This document shows positions 44,654 through 53,843 of a stretch of DNA of 64,000 nt, piece after piece; position 1 is the first letter of the stretch, and every line of letters starts with the position of its first letter. Source of the DNA: Sphingopyxis chilensis (lineage in GTDB: Bacteria > Pseudomonadota > Alphaproteobacteria > Sphingomonadales > Sphingomonadaceae); NCBI RefSeq assembly GCF_035930445.1, contig NZ_CP142394.1:3629501-3693500 (forward strand). The letters are read 5' to 3'. The notes under the pieces were generated by a model. The model did no database searches, had not been told where the DNA came from, and worked only from the letters and a program-made list of their open reading frames with translations. The position numbers were made by a program, and so were the translations under genes.

Positions 44654-45339
44654 CGGGCGGATTGCCGCTGATCGTCACTCGGCCCGAACCGGGAAATGCC
44701 GCAACGGTCGAGCGTGCAACGGCGATGGGGTTCGATGTCCATGCAACGCCGCTTTTCGCGGCGCGTCCGGTCGAGTGGCGCGCTCCGGCGGCCGGAGATT
44801 TCGATGCCCTGCTGCTGACCAGCGCCTTCGCCCCGCGGCTCGCCGGGGCGGGGATTGCCGGCCTTTCCGCCCTCCCCGTCTATGCGGTGGGCGCCGCGAC
44901 CGCGCGCGCCGCCGGGGCGGCAGGCTTGACGGTGGCGATGACCGGAACGGCGGATGCGCAGCGCCTTCTTGATGCCATGACGTCAGCGAATATCCGCCGG
45001 ATTCTGTGGCTTTGCGGCCGCGAACGGTCGGAATTCGACGCGCGCGGCGCGGCCATCGTGCCATTGCCCTGCTATGCCGTCGATCCCGTTCCGCCGCCGG
45101 CGGGATGGGCCGAACTGATCGCCGCGCCCGCAGTGCTGCTTGCGCACTCCCCGCGCGCGGCAACGCGCCTGGCGAGCCTCGTCGGCGCGGCGCGCGCACA
45201 CCTGTCACTCGCCGCGATCAGCCCTGCTGTAGCGGCGGCGGCGGGGGAGGGGTGGCGCGAAGTCGCGGTAGCGGAACGGCCCGACGATGTCGCCATATTG
45301 GCACAGGCGCGTGCTTTGTGGCACAAGGGTACGAAATAG
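44650..45339 (+). CDS. hemD: Uroporphyrinogen-III synthase
   Basis: This 229-residue protein cyclises hydroxymethylbilane with inversion of ring D. Sequence conservation is low, as usual, but PLIVTRPEPGNAATVERA, FDALLLTSAFAPR and VLLAHSPRAATRL fit, and the place after hemC is standard. With hemE at 9015 the window holds three consecutive haem steps on two loci. Confidence 0.9.
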   Translation: MTGGLPLIVTRPEPGNAATVERATAMGFDVHATPLFAARPVEWRAPAAGDFDALLLTSAFAPRLAGAGIAGLSALPVYAVGAATARAAGAAGLTVAMTGTADAQRLLDAMTSANIRRILWLCGRERSEFDARGAAIVPLPCYAVDPVPPPAGWAELIAAPAVLLAHSPRAATRLASLVGAARAHLSLAAISPAVAAAAGEGWREVAVAERPDDVAILAQARALWHKGTK

Positions 45340-45358
45340 GGTCGTTCGAAAGAGAAAC

Positions 45359-46267
45359 ATGGCAATCGACAGCTTCGAAACCTCCCCGACTGCGGACGGG
45401 GCGGTCCCGGCGAAGGGGCTATCGTTCCGCGCCCTCGTCATCGGGGCCTTCCTGCTGCTGCTGATCGGGATCGTCGGCGGCGGATGGGCGGTGAACCGCT
45501 GGCTGACCGGCAGCAATGTGCCGCCGCCCGCCAAGACGGTCACGGCACCGGGCGGCACTGCCAGCCCGTTGCTGACGGACGGGACGGCGAAGGGGGCCGC
45601 CGCGGCGGCCCCGCTGGTCGTGGCGCCGGTCGACGGTGCGAACGCGCTCGCGGCGCGCGTCGCCGAGCTCGAACAGCGACTGTCGCGGATCACGCTTCAG
45701 GCCGAATCGGCGTCGGGCAACGCCTCGCGCGCCGAAGGGCTGCTCGTCGCCTTCGCGGTGCGCCGCGCGCTCGATCGCGGGTTGTCGCTCGGCTATCTCG
45801 ACGCGCAGCTGCGGCTACGCTTCGGCGACGACCAGCCGAACGCGGTCAAGACGATCATCGATACGTCGCGCGACCCGGTGACGCTCGAACGGCTTCGCAC
45901 CGAACTCGACGCGATGGCACCGCAACTCGTCGGGCGGAACGGCGAAGGAGATGGCAGCCTGTGGACCGGGCTTCGTCGCGAACTGGGCGAATTGTTCGTC
46001 GTGCGTGCGGCCGGCACCAAGTCGCCGCGCGCGTCCGAACGGCTCGACCGCGCGCGGCGCTACCTCGCGGCGGGGCAGGCCGACCAGGCGATCGCCGAGG
46101 TCGAAGCGATGCCGGGGTCGGACATCGCGAGCGAATGGCTCATGGATGCACGGCGCTATCATGAGGCGCGGCGCGCGCTTGACCTGATCGAGACGGCGGC
46201 GATATTGGAGCCGCGCGACAGCCCGGCTGCCGCATTGGCCCGCAAAACGGCCGAAGAGACCCCTTAG
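45359..46267 (+). CDS. Mitofilin/HemX-like inner membrane protein (COG4223)
   Basis: This 302-residue protein has one transmembrane helix (about 25-46) near the N-terminus and a periplasmic alpha-helical part with a coiled-coil stretch (ARVAELEQRLSRITLQAE). It occupies the slot after hemCD where alphaproteobacteria carry the mitofilin-related gene (distant kin of mitochondrial MIC60). Direct role unknown; possible membrane shaping. Confidence 0.75.
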   Translation: MAIDSFETSPTADGAVPAKGLSFRALVIGAFLLLLIGIVGGGWAVNRWLTGSNVPPPAKTVTAPGGTASPLLTDGTAKGAAAAAPLVVAPVDGANALAARVAELEQRLSRITLQAESASGNASRAEGLLVAFAVRRALDRGLSLGYLDAQLRLRFGDDQPNAVKTIIDTSRDPVTLERLRTELDAMAPQLVGRNGEGDGSLWTGLRRELGELFVVRAAGTKSPRASERLDRARRYLAAGQADQAIAEVEAMPGSDIASEWLMDARRYHEARRALDLIETAAILEPRDSPAAALARKTAEETP

Positions 46268-46293
46268 CGACCCGGGCCCATGGGTCGCTTCTT
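46267..46293 (+). terminator. Weak terminator after the mitofilin-like gene
   Basis: GCGACCC (46267-46273) pairs with GGGTCGC (46282-46288), followed by TTCTT. The stem starts at the last base of the stop codon. Confidence 0.5.
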
Positions 46294-46308
46294 GAAGAAA
46301 GCTGACCC

Positions 46309-47511
46309 ATGGCCCTTGCCGATCCGCAGCGCATCGAAGCGCTCGACCCGCTCGATCCCCTCCAGCTCGACGCCGAACTGAGCGAAGAGGAGCGGATGGT
46401 GCGCGACACGGCGCGCTCCTATGCGACCGATGCGTTGTTGCCGCGTGTGACCTCGGCGTTTCTCGACGAGCGTTTCGACCGCGAGATCATGTCGGAAATG
46501 GGCGCGCTCGGCCTGCTCGGCGCGACGATCGATCCCGAATATGGCGGCGCTGGCCTAAATTATGTCAGCTACGGGCTGATCGCGCGTGAGGTCGAGCGCA
46601 TCGATTCGGGATACCGGTCGGCCTGTTCGGTGCAGAGCAGCCTCGTGATCCACCCGATCAACGCTTATGGCAGCGAGGAGCAGAAGCGCAAATTTCTGCC
46701 CGGGCTGACGTCGGGCGAACTCGTCGGCTGTTTCGGCCTGACCGAGCCCGACGCGGGCAGCGACCCGGGCGGGATGCGCACGCGCGCCGAAAAGATCGAA
46801 GGCGGCTATCGCCTCAAGGGTGCGAAGATGTGGATCACCAATTCGCCGATCGCCGACGTGTTCGTCGTGTGGGCGAAATCGGACGCGCATGACGGCGCGA
46901 TCCGCGGATTCGTGCTCGAAAAGGGGATGAAGGGGCTGTCGGCGCCGAAGATCGAGGGCAAGGTGAGCCTGCGCGCCTCGGTCACCGGCGAAATTGTGAT
47001 GGACGGCGTCGAGGTTGGCGAGGACGCGCTGTTGCCGCATGTGTCGGGGCTGAAAGGGCCGTTCGGCTGCCTCAACCGCGCGCGTTACGGCATCGGTTGG
47101 GGCGCGATGGGCGCGGCCGAATTCTGTTATGAGGCGGCGCGCAATTACACCGGCGAGCGCAAGCAATTCGGGCGTCCGCTCGCGGCAAACCAGATCGTGC
47201 AATTGAAGCTCGCCAACATGCTCACCGAAATCGCGCTGGGCACGCAGGCGGCGCTGCGCGTCGGCCGGTTGATCGATGAAGGCCGGCTCATTCCCGACGC
47301 GATCAGCCTGCTCAAGCGCAACAATTGCGGCAAGGCGCTCGATATCGCCCGCGTCGCGCGCGATATGCACGGCGGCAACGGGATTTCGGCCGACTATCAT
47401 GTGATCCGCCATGCGGTGAACCTCGAAACGGTGAACACCTATGAGGGCACGCACGACGTCCATGCGCTGATCCTCGGCCGCGCAATTACAGGCATCAGCG
47501 CCTTTGCCTAG
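46309..47511 (+). CDS. gcdH: Glutaryl-CoA dehydrogenase-like acyl-CoA dehydrogenase
   Basis: This 400-residue flavoprotein matches glutaryl-CoA dehydrogenase. It has [14 protein letters not shown] and [16 protein letters not shown] in the FAD and substrate region, and E379 in [17 protein letters not shown] is the catalytic base. It oxidises and decarboxylates glutaryl-CoA to crotonyl-CoA in lysine, tryptophan or glutarate breakdown. A class III CoA-transferase follows with overlap, which supports a glutarate route. Confidence 0.9.
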   Translation: MALADPQRIEALDPLDPLQLDAELSEEERMVRDTARSYATDALLPRVTSAFLDERFDREIMSEMGALGLLGATIDPEYGGAGLNYVSYGLIAREVERIDSGYRSACSVQSSLVIHPINAYGSEEQKRKFLPGLTSGELVGCFGLTEPDAGSDPGGMRTRAEKIEGGYRLKGAKMWITNSPIADVFVVWAKSDAHDGAIRGFVLEKGMKGLSAPKIEGKVSLRASVTGEIVMDGVEVGEDALLPHVSGLKGPFGCLNRARYGIGWGAMGAAEFCYEAARNYTGERKQFGRPLAANQIVQLKLANMLTEIALGTQAALRVGRLIDEGRLIPDAISLLKRNNCGKALDIARVARDMHGGNGISADYHVIRHAVNLETVNTYEGTHDVHALILGRAITGISAFA

Positions 47512-48637
47512 GCCCTTGGAAGGCATCCGCGTCGTCGAACTGGCGCGGGTGCTCGCGGGGCCGTGGTGCGGGCAATTGCTCGCCGATCTGGGCGCCGAGG
47601 TGTTCAAGGTCGAGCGACCGGGTGCGGGCGACGATACGCGCGAATGGGGGCCGCCCTTCGTGACGGGCCCTCAAGGCGACAATCTGGGCGCGGCTTATTA
47701 TCATAGCTGCAATCGCGGCAAGCGCAGCATCGCGATCGACATCGCCAGCCCGGATGGGCAGGCGAAGGTGCGCGCGCTGCTCGCCGACGCCGATGTCGTG
47801 ATCGAAAATTACAAGGTCGGGGGTCTCGCCAAATATGGGCTCGACCCGGCGCGGCTGCGCGCCGATTTTCCGCGGCTGGTCGTCTGTTCGATCACCGGCT
47901 TCGGTCAGACCGGGCCCTATGCGCATCGCGCCGGCTATGACTATATCGTGCAGGCGATGAGCGGCTTCATGTCGCTGACCGGCGAGCCCGACGGGGCCCC
48001 GCAAAAGGCGGGAATCGCCTATGCAGATATCTTTACCGGCATGTATTCGGCGGTCGCGATCCTCGCCGCGCTGCGACGTCGTGACGTCACGGGCGACGAC
48101 AAGGGTGGCGGCGCGCATATCGACATGGCCTTGCTCGATTCGCAGGTTGCGGTGCTCGCCAACCAGGCGGCCAATTATCTGGCGAGCGGCGTCGCGCCGA
48201 AGCGGATGGGCAACGCGCATGTCAATGTCGTCCCCTATCAGGTGTTTGCGACCGCCGACGGCCAGCTGGTGATCGCGGTCGGCAATGACCGCCAATACCG
48301 CAAGCTCTGCGGCATATTGGGGGTGCCCGAATGGGCGGACGATCCGCGTTTCGTCAACAATGCCGCGCGGCTCGCGAACCGCGCCGAGCTGATCCCGTTG
48401 CTCGCGGCGAAGATCGCCGCATGGGACGCGCAGCCGCTGGCGCTGGCGCTCGAGGCCGAGGGCGTGCCCGCGGGGCCGATCAACGACCTCGCGCAGGTAT
48501 TCGCCGACCCGCAGGTGATTGCGCGCGGGATGCGCTTTCGCCCCGAAGGCGCGTCGATCGACGGCGTCGCGAGCCCGATCGTCATCGACGGGGAGCGCAT
48601 GGTTGCGCGCACGGGGGCGCCGCCGCTGGGCGCATAG
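47504..48637 (+). CDS. CaiB/BaiF family CoA-transferase, likely glutarate:CoA transferase
   Basis: This 377-residue class III CoA-transferase has the fold opening [35 protein letters not shown] and catalytic D175 in YADIFTG. It begins with TTG at 47504, overlapping the gcdH stop. Pairing with glutaryl-CoA dehydrogenase recalls the SUGCT-GCDH pair that activates glutarate with succinyl-CoA; this is inferred from context. Confidence 0.87.
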   Translation: MPRPLEGIRVVELARVLAGPWCGQLLADLGAEVFKVERPGAGDDTREWGPPFVTGPQGDNLGAAYYHSCNRGKRSIAIDIASPDGQAKVRALLADADVVIENYKVGGLAKYGLDPARLRADFPRLVVCSITGFGQTGPYAHRAGYDYIVQAMSGFMSLTGEPDGAPQKAGIAYADIFTGMYSAVAILAALRRRDVTGDDKGGGAHIDMALLDSQVAVLANQAANYLASGVAPKRMGNAHVNVVPYQVFATADGQLVIAVGNDRQYRKLCGILGVPEWADDPRFVNNAARLANRAELIPLLAAKIAAWDAQPLALALEAEGVPAGPINDLAQVFADPQVIARGMRFRPEGASIDGVASPIVIDGERMVARTGAPPLGA

Positions 48638-48670
48638 AAAAGGGGCGCCGCAGCGGACGCCCCTTCTCCC
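48638..48670. terminator. Terminator between convergent CoA-transferase and TonB receptor genes
   Basis: AAGGGGCG (48640-48647) pairs with CGCCCCTT (48658-48665), with A residues before and C/T-rich sequence after. It may serve both directions. Confidence 0.7.
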
Positions 48671-48685
48671 CCCCTTTGTCTCAGA

Positions 48686-51028
48686 TCAGAATTTGACCGT
48701 TCCGGTGACGAAGACCTGGCGCGGGTTGCCGTAGAAGGCGGTCAGCGTGCCCTCGGTGCCGAGCGCCGAGACCGGCAGGCCGTTGGCGCCGAGCGCGGGG
48801 ACGCCGGTGACCGGGTCGACGACGATGAACGTATAGCCGGAGGTCTTATACTCCTTGTCGAGGATGTTCTTGCCGAACACCCCCAGGCTCCAGCGGTCGT
48901 CGGGCGCGGTGTAAACGATGCTCGCGTCCCACAGCGCAAAGCCCTTCTGGTCGATATAGGGGTTCGGAATTTCGAACTGATAGGTCTTGCTGCGATAGGA
49001 GAGCGTCGTCGCGAAGCTGAGGTCGCCGTCGCCGACGGGGGTCGAATAGGCGAGCGTTCCGCTGGCGGTCCATTTCGGTGTGTTCTGCACCTCGCGGAAA
49101 TCGGCGACATCGGTCGGCACCCCACCGATATTGGTGATATATTCCCTATATTCGGCGTCGATATAGCCCAGCGCGGTCGACAGCGTCAGCCGGTCGCCGA
49201 CGGCGGCGATATCCTCGCCCAGCCGCGCGCGGCCTTCGAACTCGATGCCCTTGAAGGTCGCCTTGCCCGCGTTGGACACGACGCCGCAGAAGCTCGGCAG
49301 GCCTTGCACCGTGCAGGCGACCGAGCCGGGGATCTGGACGTCGGTATAATCGGCGTAGAAGCCCGCGAGCGCGACATTGAGCGCGCCGTCGAGCAGGCTG
49401 CCTTTATAGCCGATTTCATAGCTGTCGACCTGTTCGGGACGGAAGCTCAGGAAGGCGGCAACCTCGTCATCGGACGGCATGCCGGGGGTTGTGGCGGGCG
49501 CGTTGACGCCGACGCCGCGCGGGTCGAATCCGCCGCCCTTGAAGCCTTGCGAATAGCTTGCGTAGAGCGTGTGGTCGGGCGTCGGCTTGAACGACAGCGA
49601 AGCGCGCGGCGTGAATTTTTCAAAGCTGCGGCTACCCTCGAAATCGGTGCCCGGCGCGCCGAAGGGCACGCCGGCGCCGCCGAATACCGGCGACCCGCCG
49701 CCGAGATAATTCTGCCGCAGGATCGAGGCCTCCCGCTTGTCCCAGGTATAGCGGCCGCCGATTGACAGGCTGAGCCGGTCGGTGAAGTCAAAGGTCGCAT
49801 CGCCGAACAGGGCAAAGGTCGTGGTATCGACGTCGGCTTCGGTAAAGGCGGTCAGCCCGGCGAAGGTGTTGAAGATGCGGACGTCGAAGAGCGTATCGGC
49901 GGTCGCATCGAGATAATAGAAGCCGAGCAGGCCCTTGAGCCGGTCGCCTTCGTACAGCAGCTGGAATTCCTGGCTGATCTGCTCGTTGAAGTAGAAGCCG
50001 GGGACATCGACGTCGACCGCGGGCAGCGCGTCGAAATCGATCGGTGTGGCCGACTTGTCCTTGCGCCACGCGCTGATCGAGCGGAGCGTCACGGTGTCGC
50101 TGAGCTCGGCGGTGACGTTCATCGCGAGGCCATAGGCCTCGATATCCTGTTTCGGGTCGTTGAGACCGCCGCGCGAATCGAAGACGTCGTCAAGGACGGG
50201 GGCGCCGGTGGCGAGCGAGGGGATCAGGCGGTGGCCGCCGCGCGGATCGCTCTTGTCCTTCGAATAATCGCCGGTGATACGGATCAGCACGGGGGCGTCA
50301 TAACCGCCGAGCTCGACGGTGCCGCGGCCGGCCCAGACGTCCTTGTTGTAATTTTCGGTGCCGGTGGTGAGATTGTCGCCGAAACCGCCGCGCGACAGGC
50401 GCGCGACCGAGCCGCCGACGCGCACGAGGTCGCCGATCGGCGCGCTCGCGGTGACGACGAGGTCGGCCTGGTCATAGGTGCCGAGCGTGCCCTTGATCTT
50501 GAGCGAGAATTCCTCCGGCAGCGGCTTGGTCACATATTTGACCGCGCCGCCGATCGTGTTGCGGCCGTAAAGCGTGCCCTGCGGCCCGCGCAGGATTTCG
50601 ATGCGCTCGACGTCGTAGATGTCGAGCACCGCTGCCTGCGGCCGGTTCAGATAGACGTCGTCGAGATAGATGCCGACGCCCTGTTCGAAGCCCGACACCG
50701 GATCCTGCTGACCGACGCCGCGGATGAAGGCGCTCAGCGTCGAGTTCGAGCCGCGCGACACTTCGAGTGTCGTGTTGGGCGTCGTCGCGCCGATGTCGGT
50801 GATGTCGATTGCGCCGGCCTTTTCGAGCGCTTCGCCCGAGTAAGCGGTGATCGCGACGGGGACGTCGATCAGCCGCTCGTCGCGGCGGCGTGCCGTCACG
50901 ATGATCTCGTTATCGCCGGCGTCGGTGACACCCTCTTCCTGCGCAAGGGCGGGCGGGGCAAAGGCGATCATCGAAAGCGCGCTGGTGGCAAGGATGGCAC
51001 GGCGCAGCGGACGGGCGAAAGGACGCAT
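48686..51028 (-). CDS. TonB-dependent receptor
   Basis: This 780-residue outer-membrane protein has a signal peptide (1 to about 30, ending APPALA), a TonB box-like EIIVTARRRDERL, a plug domain (DVPVAITAYSGEAL on) and a beta-barrel ending in GTVKF. Its ligand is unknown. A divergent TetR gene and a palindrome array lie upstream, so it is probably controlled by that regulator. GGGAGAG precedes the ATG at 51028. Confidence 0.9.
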   Translation of the reverse strand: MRPFARPLRRAILATSALSMIAFAPPALAQEEGVTDAGDNEIIVTARRRDERLIDVPVAITAYSGEALEKAGAIDITDIGATTPNTTLEVSRGSNSTLSAFIRGVGQQDPVSGFEQGVGIYLDDVYLNRPQAAVLDIYDVERIEILRGPQGTLYGRNTIGGAVKYVTKPLPEEFSLKIKGTLGTYDQADLVVTASAPIGDLVRVGGSVARLSRGGFGDNLTTGTENYNKDVWAGRGTVELGGYDAPVLIRITGDYSKDKSDPRGGHRLIPSLATGAPVLDDVFDSRGGLNDPKQDIEAYGLAMNVTAELSDTVTLRSISAWRKDKSATPIDFDALPAVDVDVPGFYFNEQISQEFQLLYEGDRLKGLLGFYYLDATADTLFDVRIFNTFAGLTAFTEADVDTTTFALFGDATFDFTDRLSLSIGGRYTWDKREASILRQNYLGGGSPVFGGAGVPFGAPGTDFEGSRSFEKFTPRASLSFKPTPDHTLYASYSQGFKGGGFDPRGVGVNAPATTPGMPSDDEVAAFLSFRPEQVDSYEIGYKGSLLDGALNVALAGFYADYTDVQIPGSVACTVQGLPSFCGVVSNAGKATFKGIEFEGRARLGEDIAAVGDRLTLSTALGYIDAEYREYITNIGGVPTDVADFREVQNTPKWTASGTLAYSTPVGDGDLSFATTLSYRSKTYQFEIPNPYIDQKGFALWDASIVYTAPDDRWSLGVFGKNILDKEYKTSGYTFIVVDPVTGVPALGANGLPVSALGTEGTLTAFYGNPRQVFVTGTVKF

Positions 51029-51127
51029 GAAAACTCTCCCATGTGATGGGCGACCCCTCGCCGCCCTGTTTGCTTTTCTTGGGCCGGTGCTTGCCAAGCC
51101 GCGCCGCTTCCAATAATGAAAGGTGAA

Positions 51128-51150
51128 CCAAGTTTCAACTTGGAAGTTGG
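51128..51150. promoter_or_regulatory. Overlapping palindromes, probable TetR operator
   Basis: CCAAGTT-TC-AACTTGG (51128-51143) is a perfect palindrome, and CAACTT-GG-AAGTTG (51137-51150) is a second one sharing the middle half-site. Three alternating AAGTT/AACTT half-sites result. The site lies 100 bp from the receptor ATG and 84 bp from the TetR ATG. Confidence 0.7.
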
Positions 51151-51233
51151 CTTCGTCGTTTTTTGCTTGCCAGTGGTGCGGAAATGCCACGATGCAGGCG
51201 GAGCCGGACGGAGGGGGAGACGGAAGGGCAGCC

Positions 51234-51899
51234 ATGGATCAGCCGCAAACCGACACGGGGCAGGGCGAAGAGGCCCAAGACGATATGGGGGCGGGCGCCG
51301 GCGACGCGCGCGACAAGACGCCGCGCACCGAGCGCGGGCGGCGAACGCTGCGCAAGCTGCTCGACGCGGCGGCGGTCGAATTCGGCGAGCGGGGTTTCCA
51401 CGAAGCCTCGATCAGCGCGATCACCCGCCGCGCCGGAACCGCGCTCGGCAGCTTCTACACCTATTTTGATTCGAAGGAGGAAATCTTCCAGGCGCTCGTT
51501 CGCTATATGAGCGAGCAATTGCGCGACCATGTCACGCCGCTGGTTCAGGCCGCGCCCGACGAGATCAGCGCCGAACGCATCGGGCTCGAATCCTATCTCG
51601 GTTTCGTGCGCGAGCATAAGGAGATTTACCGCATCATCGACGAGGCCGAGTTCGTCGATTACGCAAGCTATCGCCGCCACTATGAAACGACCGTCGCGCG
51701 CGTGCGCCAGCGGCTCGAGGGCGGCGCGGCGCGCGGTGAAATCCGCGATGACGTCAGCGAGATCCACGCTTGGGCGATCGGCGGGATGAACGTGTTTCTC
51801 GGGATGCGTTATGGGTTGTGGGATACCGACAGCGACATTTCCGAAATTGCGCGGATTGCGAATGACTTTCTGGCGAATGGGCTGAAAAAGCCGGATTGA
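51234..51899 (+). CDS. TetR family transcriptional regulator
   Basis: This 221-residue regulator has an N-terminal charged tail of about 30 residues and a helix-turn-helix (RRTLRKLLDAAAVEFGERGFHEASISAITRRAGTALGSFYTYFDSKEEIF). Its helical C-terminal domain binds the inducer. The ATG at 51234 has GGAAGGG before it; earlier in-frame codons run through the operator. It should bind the palindromes upstream and control itself and the receptor. Confidence 0.88.
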   Translation: MDQPQTDTGQGEEAQDDMGAGAGDARDKTPRTERGRRTLRKLLDAAAVEFGERGFHEASISAITRRAGTALGSFYTYFDSKEEIFQALVRYMSEQLRDHVTPLVQAAPDEISAERIGLESYLGFVREHKEIYRIIDEAEFVDYASYRRHYETTVARVRQRLEGGAARGEIRDDVSEIHAWAIGGMNVFLGMRYGLWDTDSDISEIARIANDFLANGLKKPD

Positions 51900-51943
51900 T
51901 GGCCTTTTACCGTGTTGGGCGGGCGGTTCCTACTTTCGTCTTT

Positions 51944-52003
51944 CCGGACTTGATCCGCGACCCACTTCGGCACTGAAATCATGGACCCCCGGATCAAGTC
52001 CGG
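51944..52003. repeat. REP-like inverted repeat after TetR gene
   Basis: CCGGACTTGATCCG (51944-51957) and CGGATCAAGTCCGG (51990-52003) are perfect 14-bp arms around a 32-base centre. This is a typical sphingomonad intergenic palindrome and could end transcription of both flanking genes. Confidence 0.75.
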
Positions 52004-52055
52004 CGCGACGAGAATTTGTTGGCTGCTTTCCGTTAGCGGTCGCAAATCTGGTGGA

Positions 52056-52643
52056 TCAGCCCCGCGCGATCAAGAAGATCGCATGTTCGGCGCGCCAGGT
52101 TGCGGCGGCGGCGCTGGTCGGTTTGTCGCCCGACAGATACCAGGCCGCCTCGACGGCAATCCCCTTGGCGCGCAGCAAGTCACGAAAATCGCTGACCGTG
52201 ACATGGTGGATGTTGGGCGTTTCATACCACGCGACGGGGAGCAGCCGCGTCACCGGCATCCGTCCGCCCCACAGCAGGTCTAGCCGGACGCGCCAATGCG
52301 CGAAATTGGGGAAGCTGACGAAGGCGCGCGGGGCGATGCGCAGCAGTTCATCGACAATCTTGTCCGGACGCTCGGTCGTCTGCAGCGTCTGCGACAGGAT
52401 CGCATAGTCGAACGCGTCGTCGGGATAGTCGGCGAGGTCGTGGTTCGCATCGCCCTGCACCACCGACTGGCCGCGCGCGATCGCCGCGGTGACGTTCGCC
52501 GGGTCGATTTCCAGCCCGCGCGCATCGACGCCCTTGTTGCGCAGCGCAACCATCAACTCGCCGTCGCCGCAGCCGACGTCGAGGACGCGTGACGTCGCCG
52601 GCACGGCATCGGCAATGATCGCAAGGTCGGGACGCAGCGCCAT
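52056..52643 (-). CDS. metW: Methionine biosynthesis protein MetW
   Basis: This 195-residue SAM-dependent methyltransferase-like protein has the SAM loop LDVGCGDGELM (21-31). The family motifs VVQGDANHDLADYPDDAFDYAILSQTLQ and FPNFAHWRVRL match MetW. It acts with MetX in homoserine acylation in many proteobacteria. It overlaps metX by one base (TGATG). Confidence 0.93.
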   Translation of the reverse strand: MALRPDLAIIADAVPATSRVLDVGCGDGELMVALRNKGVDARGLEIDPANVTAAIARGQSVVQGDANHDLADYPDDAFDYAILSQTLQTTERPDKIVDELLRIAPRAFVSFPNFAHWRVRLDLLWGGRMPVTRLLPVAWYETPNIHHVTVSDFRDLLRAKGIAVEAAWYLSGDKPTSAAAATWRAEHAIFLIARG

Positions 52644-53764
52644 CAGAAACCCGATCCGAGCGCGCCCGCAACGAGCCGGTCGAGCGCGGGGACGTCGAGC
52701 AGGAAGCTGTCGTGGCCGAAGGGCGCTGACAGTTCGACGAAGCTCGCCGCCGCGCCGACGCTTTGCAGCGCCTGAACGACACGCCGCGATTCGGACGTCG
52801 GATAGAGCCAGTCGGTGTCGAAGCTGACGAGGGTGAAGCGCACGTCCTTCGCCGCCGCAAACGCGCCGGCAAGGCGGCCGTCGTGCGGGTCGGCGAGGTC
52901 GAAATAGTCCATCGCGCGCGTGATATAGAGATAGGCGTTGGCGTCGAAGCGGTCGGTGAAGGCGAGCCCCTGATGCCGGAGATAGGATTCGACCTGGAAA
53001 TCGGCGTCGAAGCCGAAGCTCTTGATGTCGCGCGCCTGCAGGCGGCGGCCGAATTTCTCGGTCAGCCCTTCCTCGGACAGATAGGTGATATGCGCCGCCA
53101 TGCGCGCGACCGCGAGGCCCTTGGTGGGCGCGCGCGCGCTGCCATAATATTGGCCGTCCTGCCAGTCGGGGTCGGCCATGATTGCCTGTCGCCCGACCTC
53201 GTGGAATGCTATATTCTGCGCCGAATGGCGCGCCGCGCTGGCGATGACGAGCGCCGAGGCGAGGCGATCCGGATAAGTCGTCGCCCAGGCGAGCGTCTGC
53301 ATCCCGCCCATCGAACCGCCAACGACGGCGTGAAGCCGCGATATGCCGAGATGGTCGAGCAGCATCGCCTGCGCGCGGACCATGTCGGTGATGGTGATGA
53401 CGGGAAAGGCCATGCCGAGTGGCGCGCCGGTCGCGGCGTCGGGGGTGGCGGGGCCACTCGTCCCCATGCAGCTGCCGAGCACATTGGCGCAGATCACGTG
53501 GAAGCGGTCGGTGTCGATCGGCTTGCCGGGGCCGACCATGCGCGCCCACCAGCCGGGCTTGCCCGTCGCCGGATGGTCGCTCGCGACATATTGGTCGCCG
53601 GTGAGCGCGTGGCAGATCAGCACCGCGTTCGACTTGTCGGCGTCGAGCGCGCCATAGCTTTGCCAGGCGATCGTCACCGACGGCAACGCCTGCCCGCTGT
53701 CGAGCGGCAGCGGCTTCGCGATCGTGACGCTCTGGTGTTGGATCTGGTGGAGAAGGCTCGCCAT
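52643..53764 (-). CDS. metX: Homoserine O-acyltransferase MetX
   Basis: This 373-residue alpha/beta hydrolase-fold enzyme has the triad S151 (GGSMGG), D318 (FDTDWLYP) and H351 (GHDSF). It acylates homoserine on the way to methionine; acetyl versus succinyl donor cannot be set with certainty from reading. The ATG at 53764 matches family length. Divergent from hisC by 79 bp. Confidence 0.94.
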   Translation of the reverse strand: MASLLHQIQHQSVTIAKPLPLDSGQALPSVTIAWQSYGALDADKSNAVLICHALTGDQYVASDHPATGKPGWWARMVGPGKPIDTDRFHVICANVLGSCMGTSGPATPDAATGAPLGMAFPVITITDMVRAQAMLLDHLGISRLHAVVGGSMGGMQTLAWATTYPDRLASALVIASAARHSAQNIAFHEVGRQAIMADPDWQDGQYYGSARAPTKGLAVARMAAHITYLSEEGLTEKFGRRLQARDIKSFGFDADFQVESYLRHQGLAFTDRFDANAYLYITRAMDYFDLADPHDGRLAGAFAAAKDVRFTLVSFDTDWLYPTSESRRVVQALQSVGAAASFVELSAPFGHDSFLLDVPALDRLVAGALGSGF

Positions 53765-53825
53765 GGTGCGCGCGGGGCTAAGCGGGTGCGCGGGGCGTGT
53801 CAACGTGCTGGACTCGCGCGTCCCA

Positions 53826-53838
53826 GCCGTTAAACGGC
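53826..53838. promoter_or_regulatory. Short palindrome before hisC
   Basis: GCCGTT-A-AACGGC ends 5 bases before the hisC ATG, in the metX-hisC divergent gap. It may be an operator or hide the ribosome site in a hairpin. Confidence 0.3.
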
Positions 53839-53843
53839 GCGGC

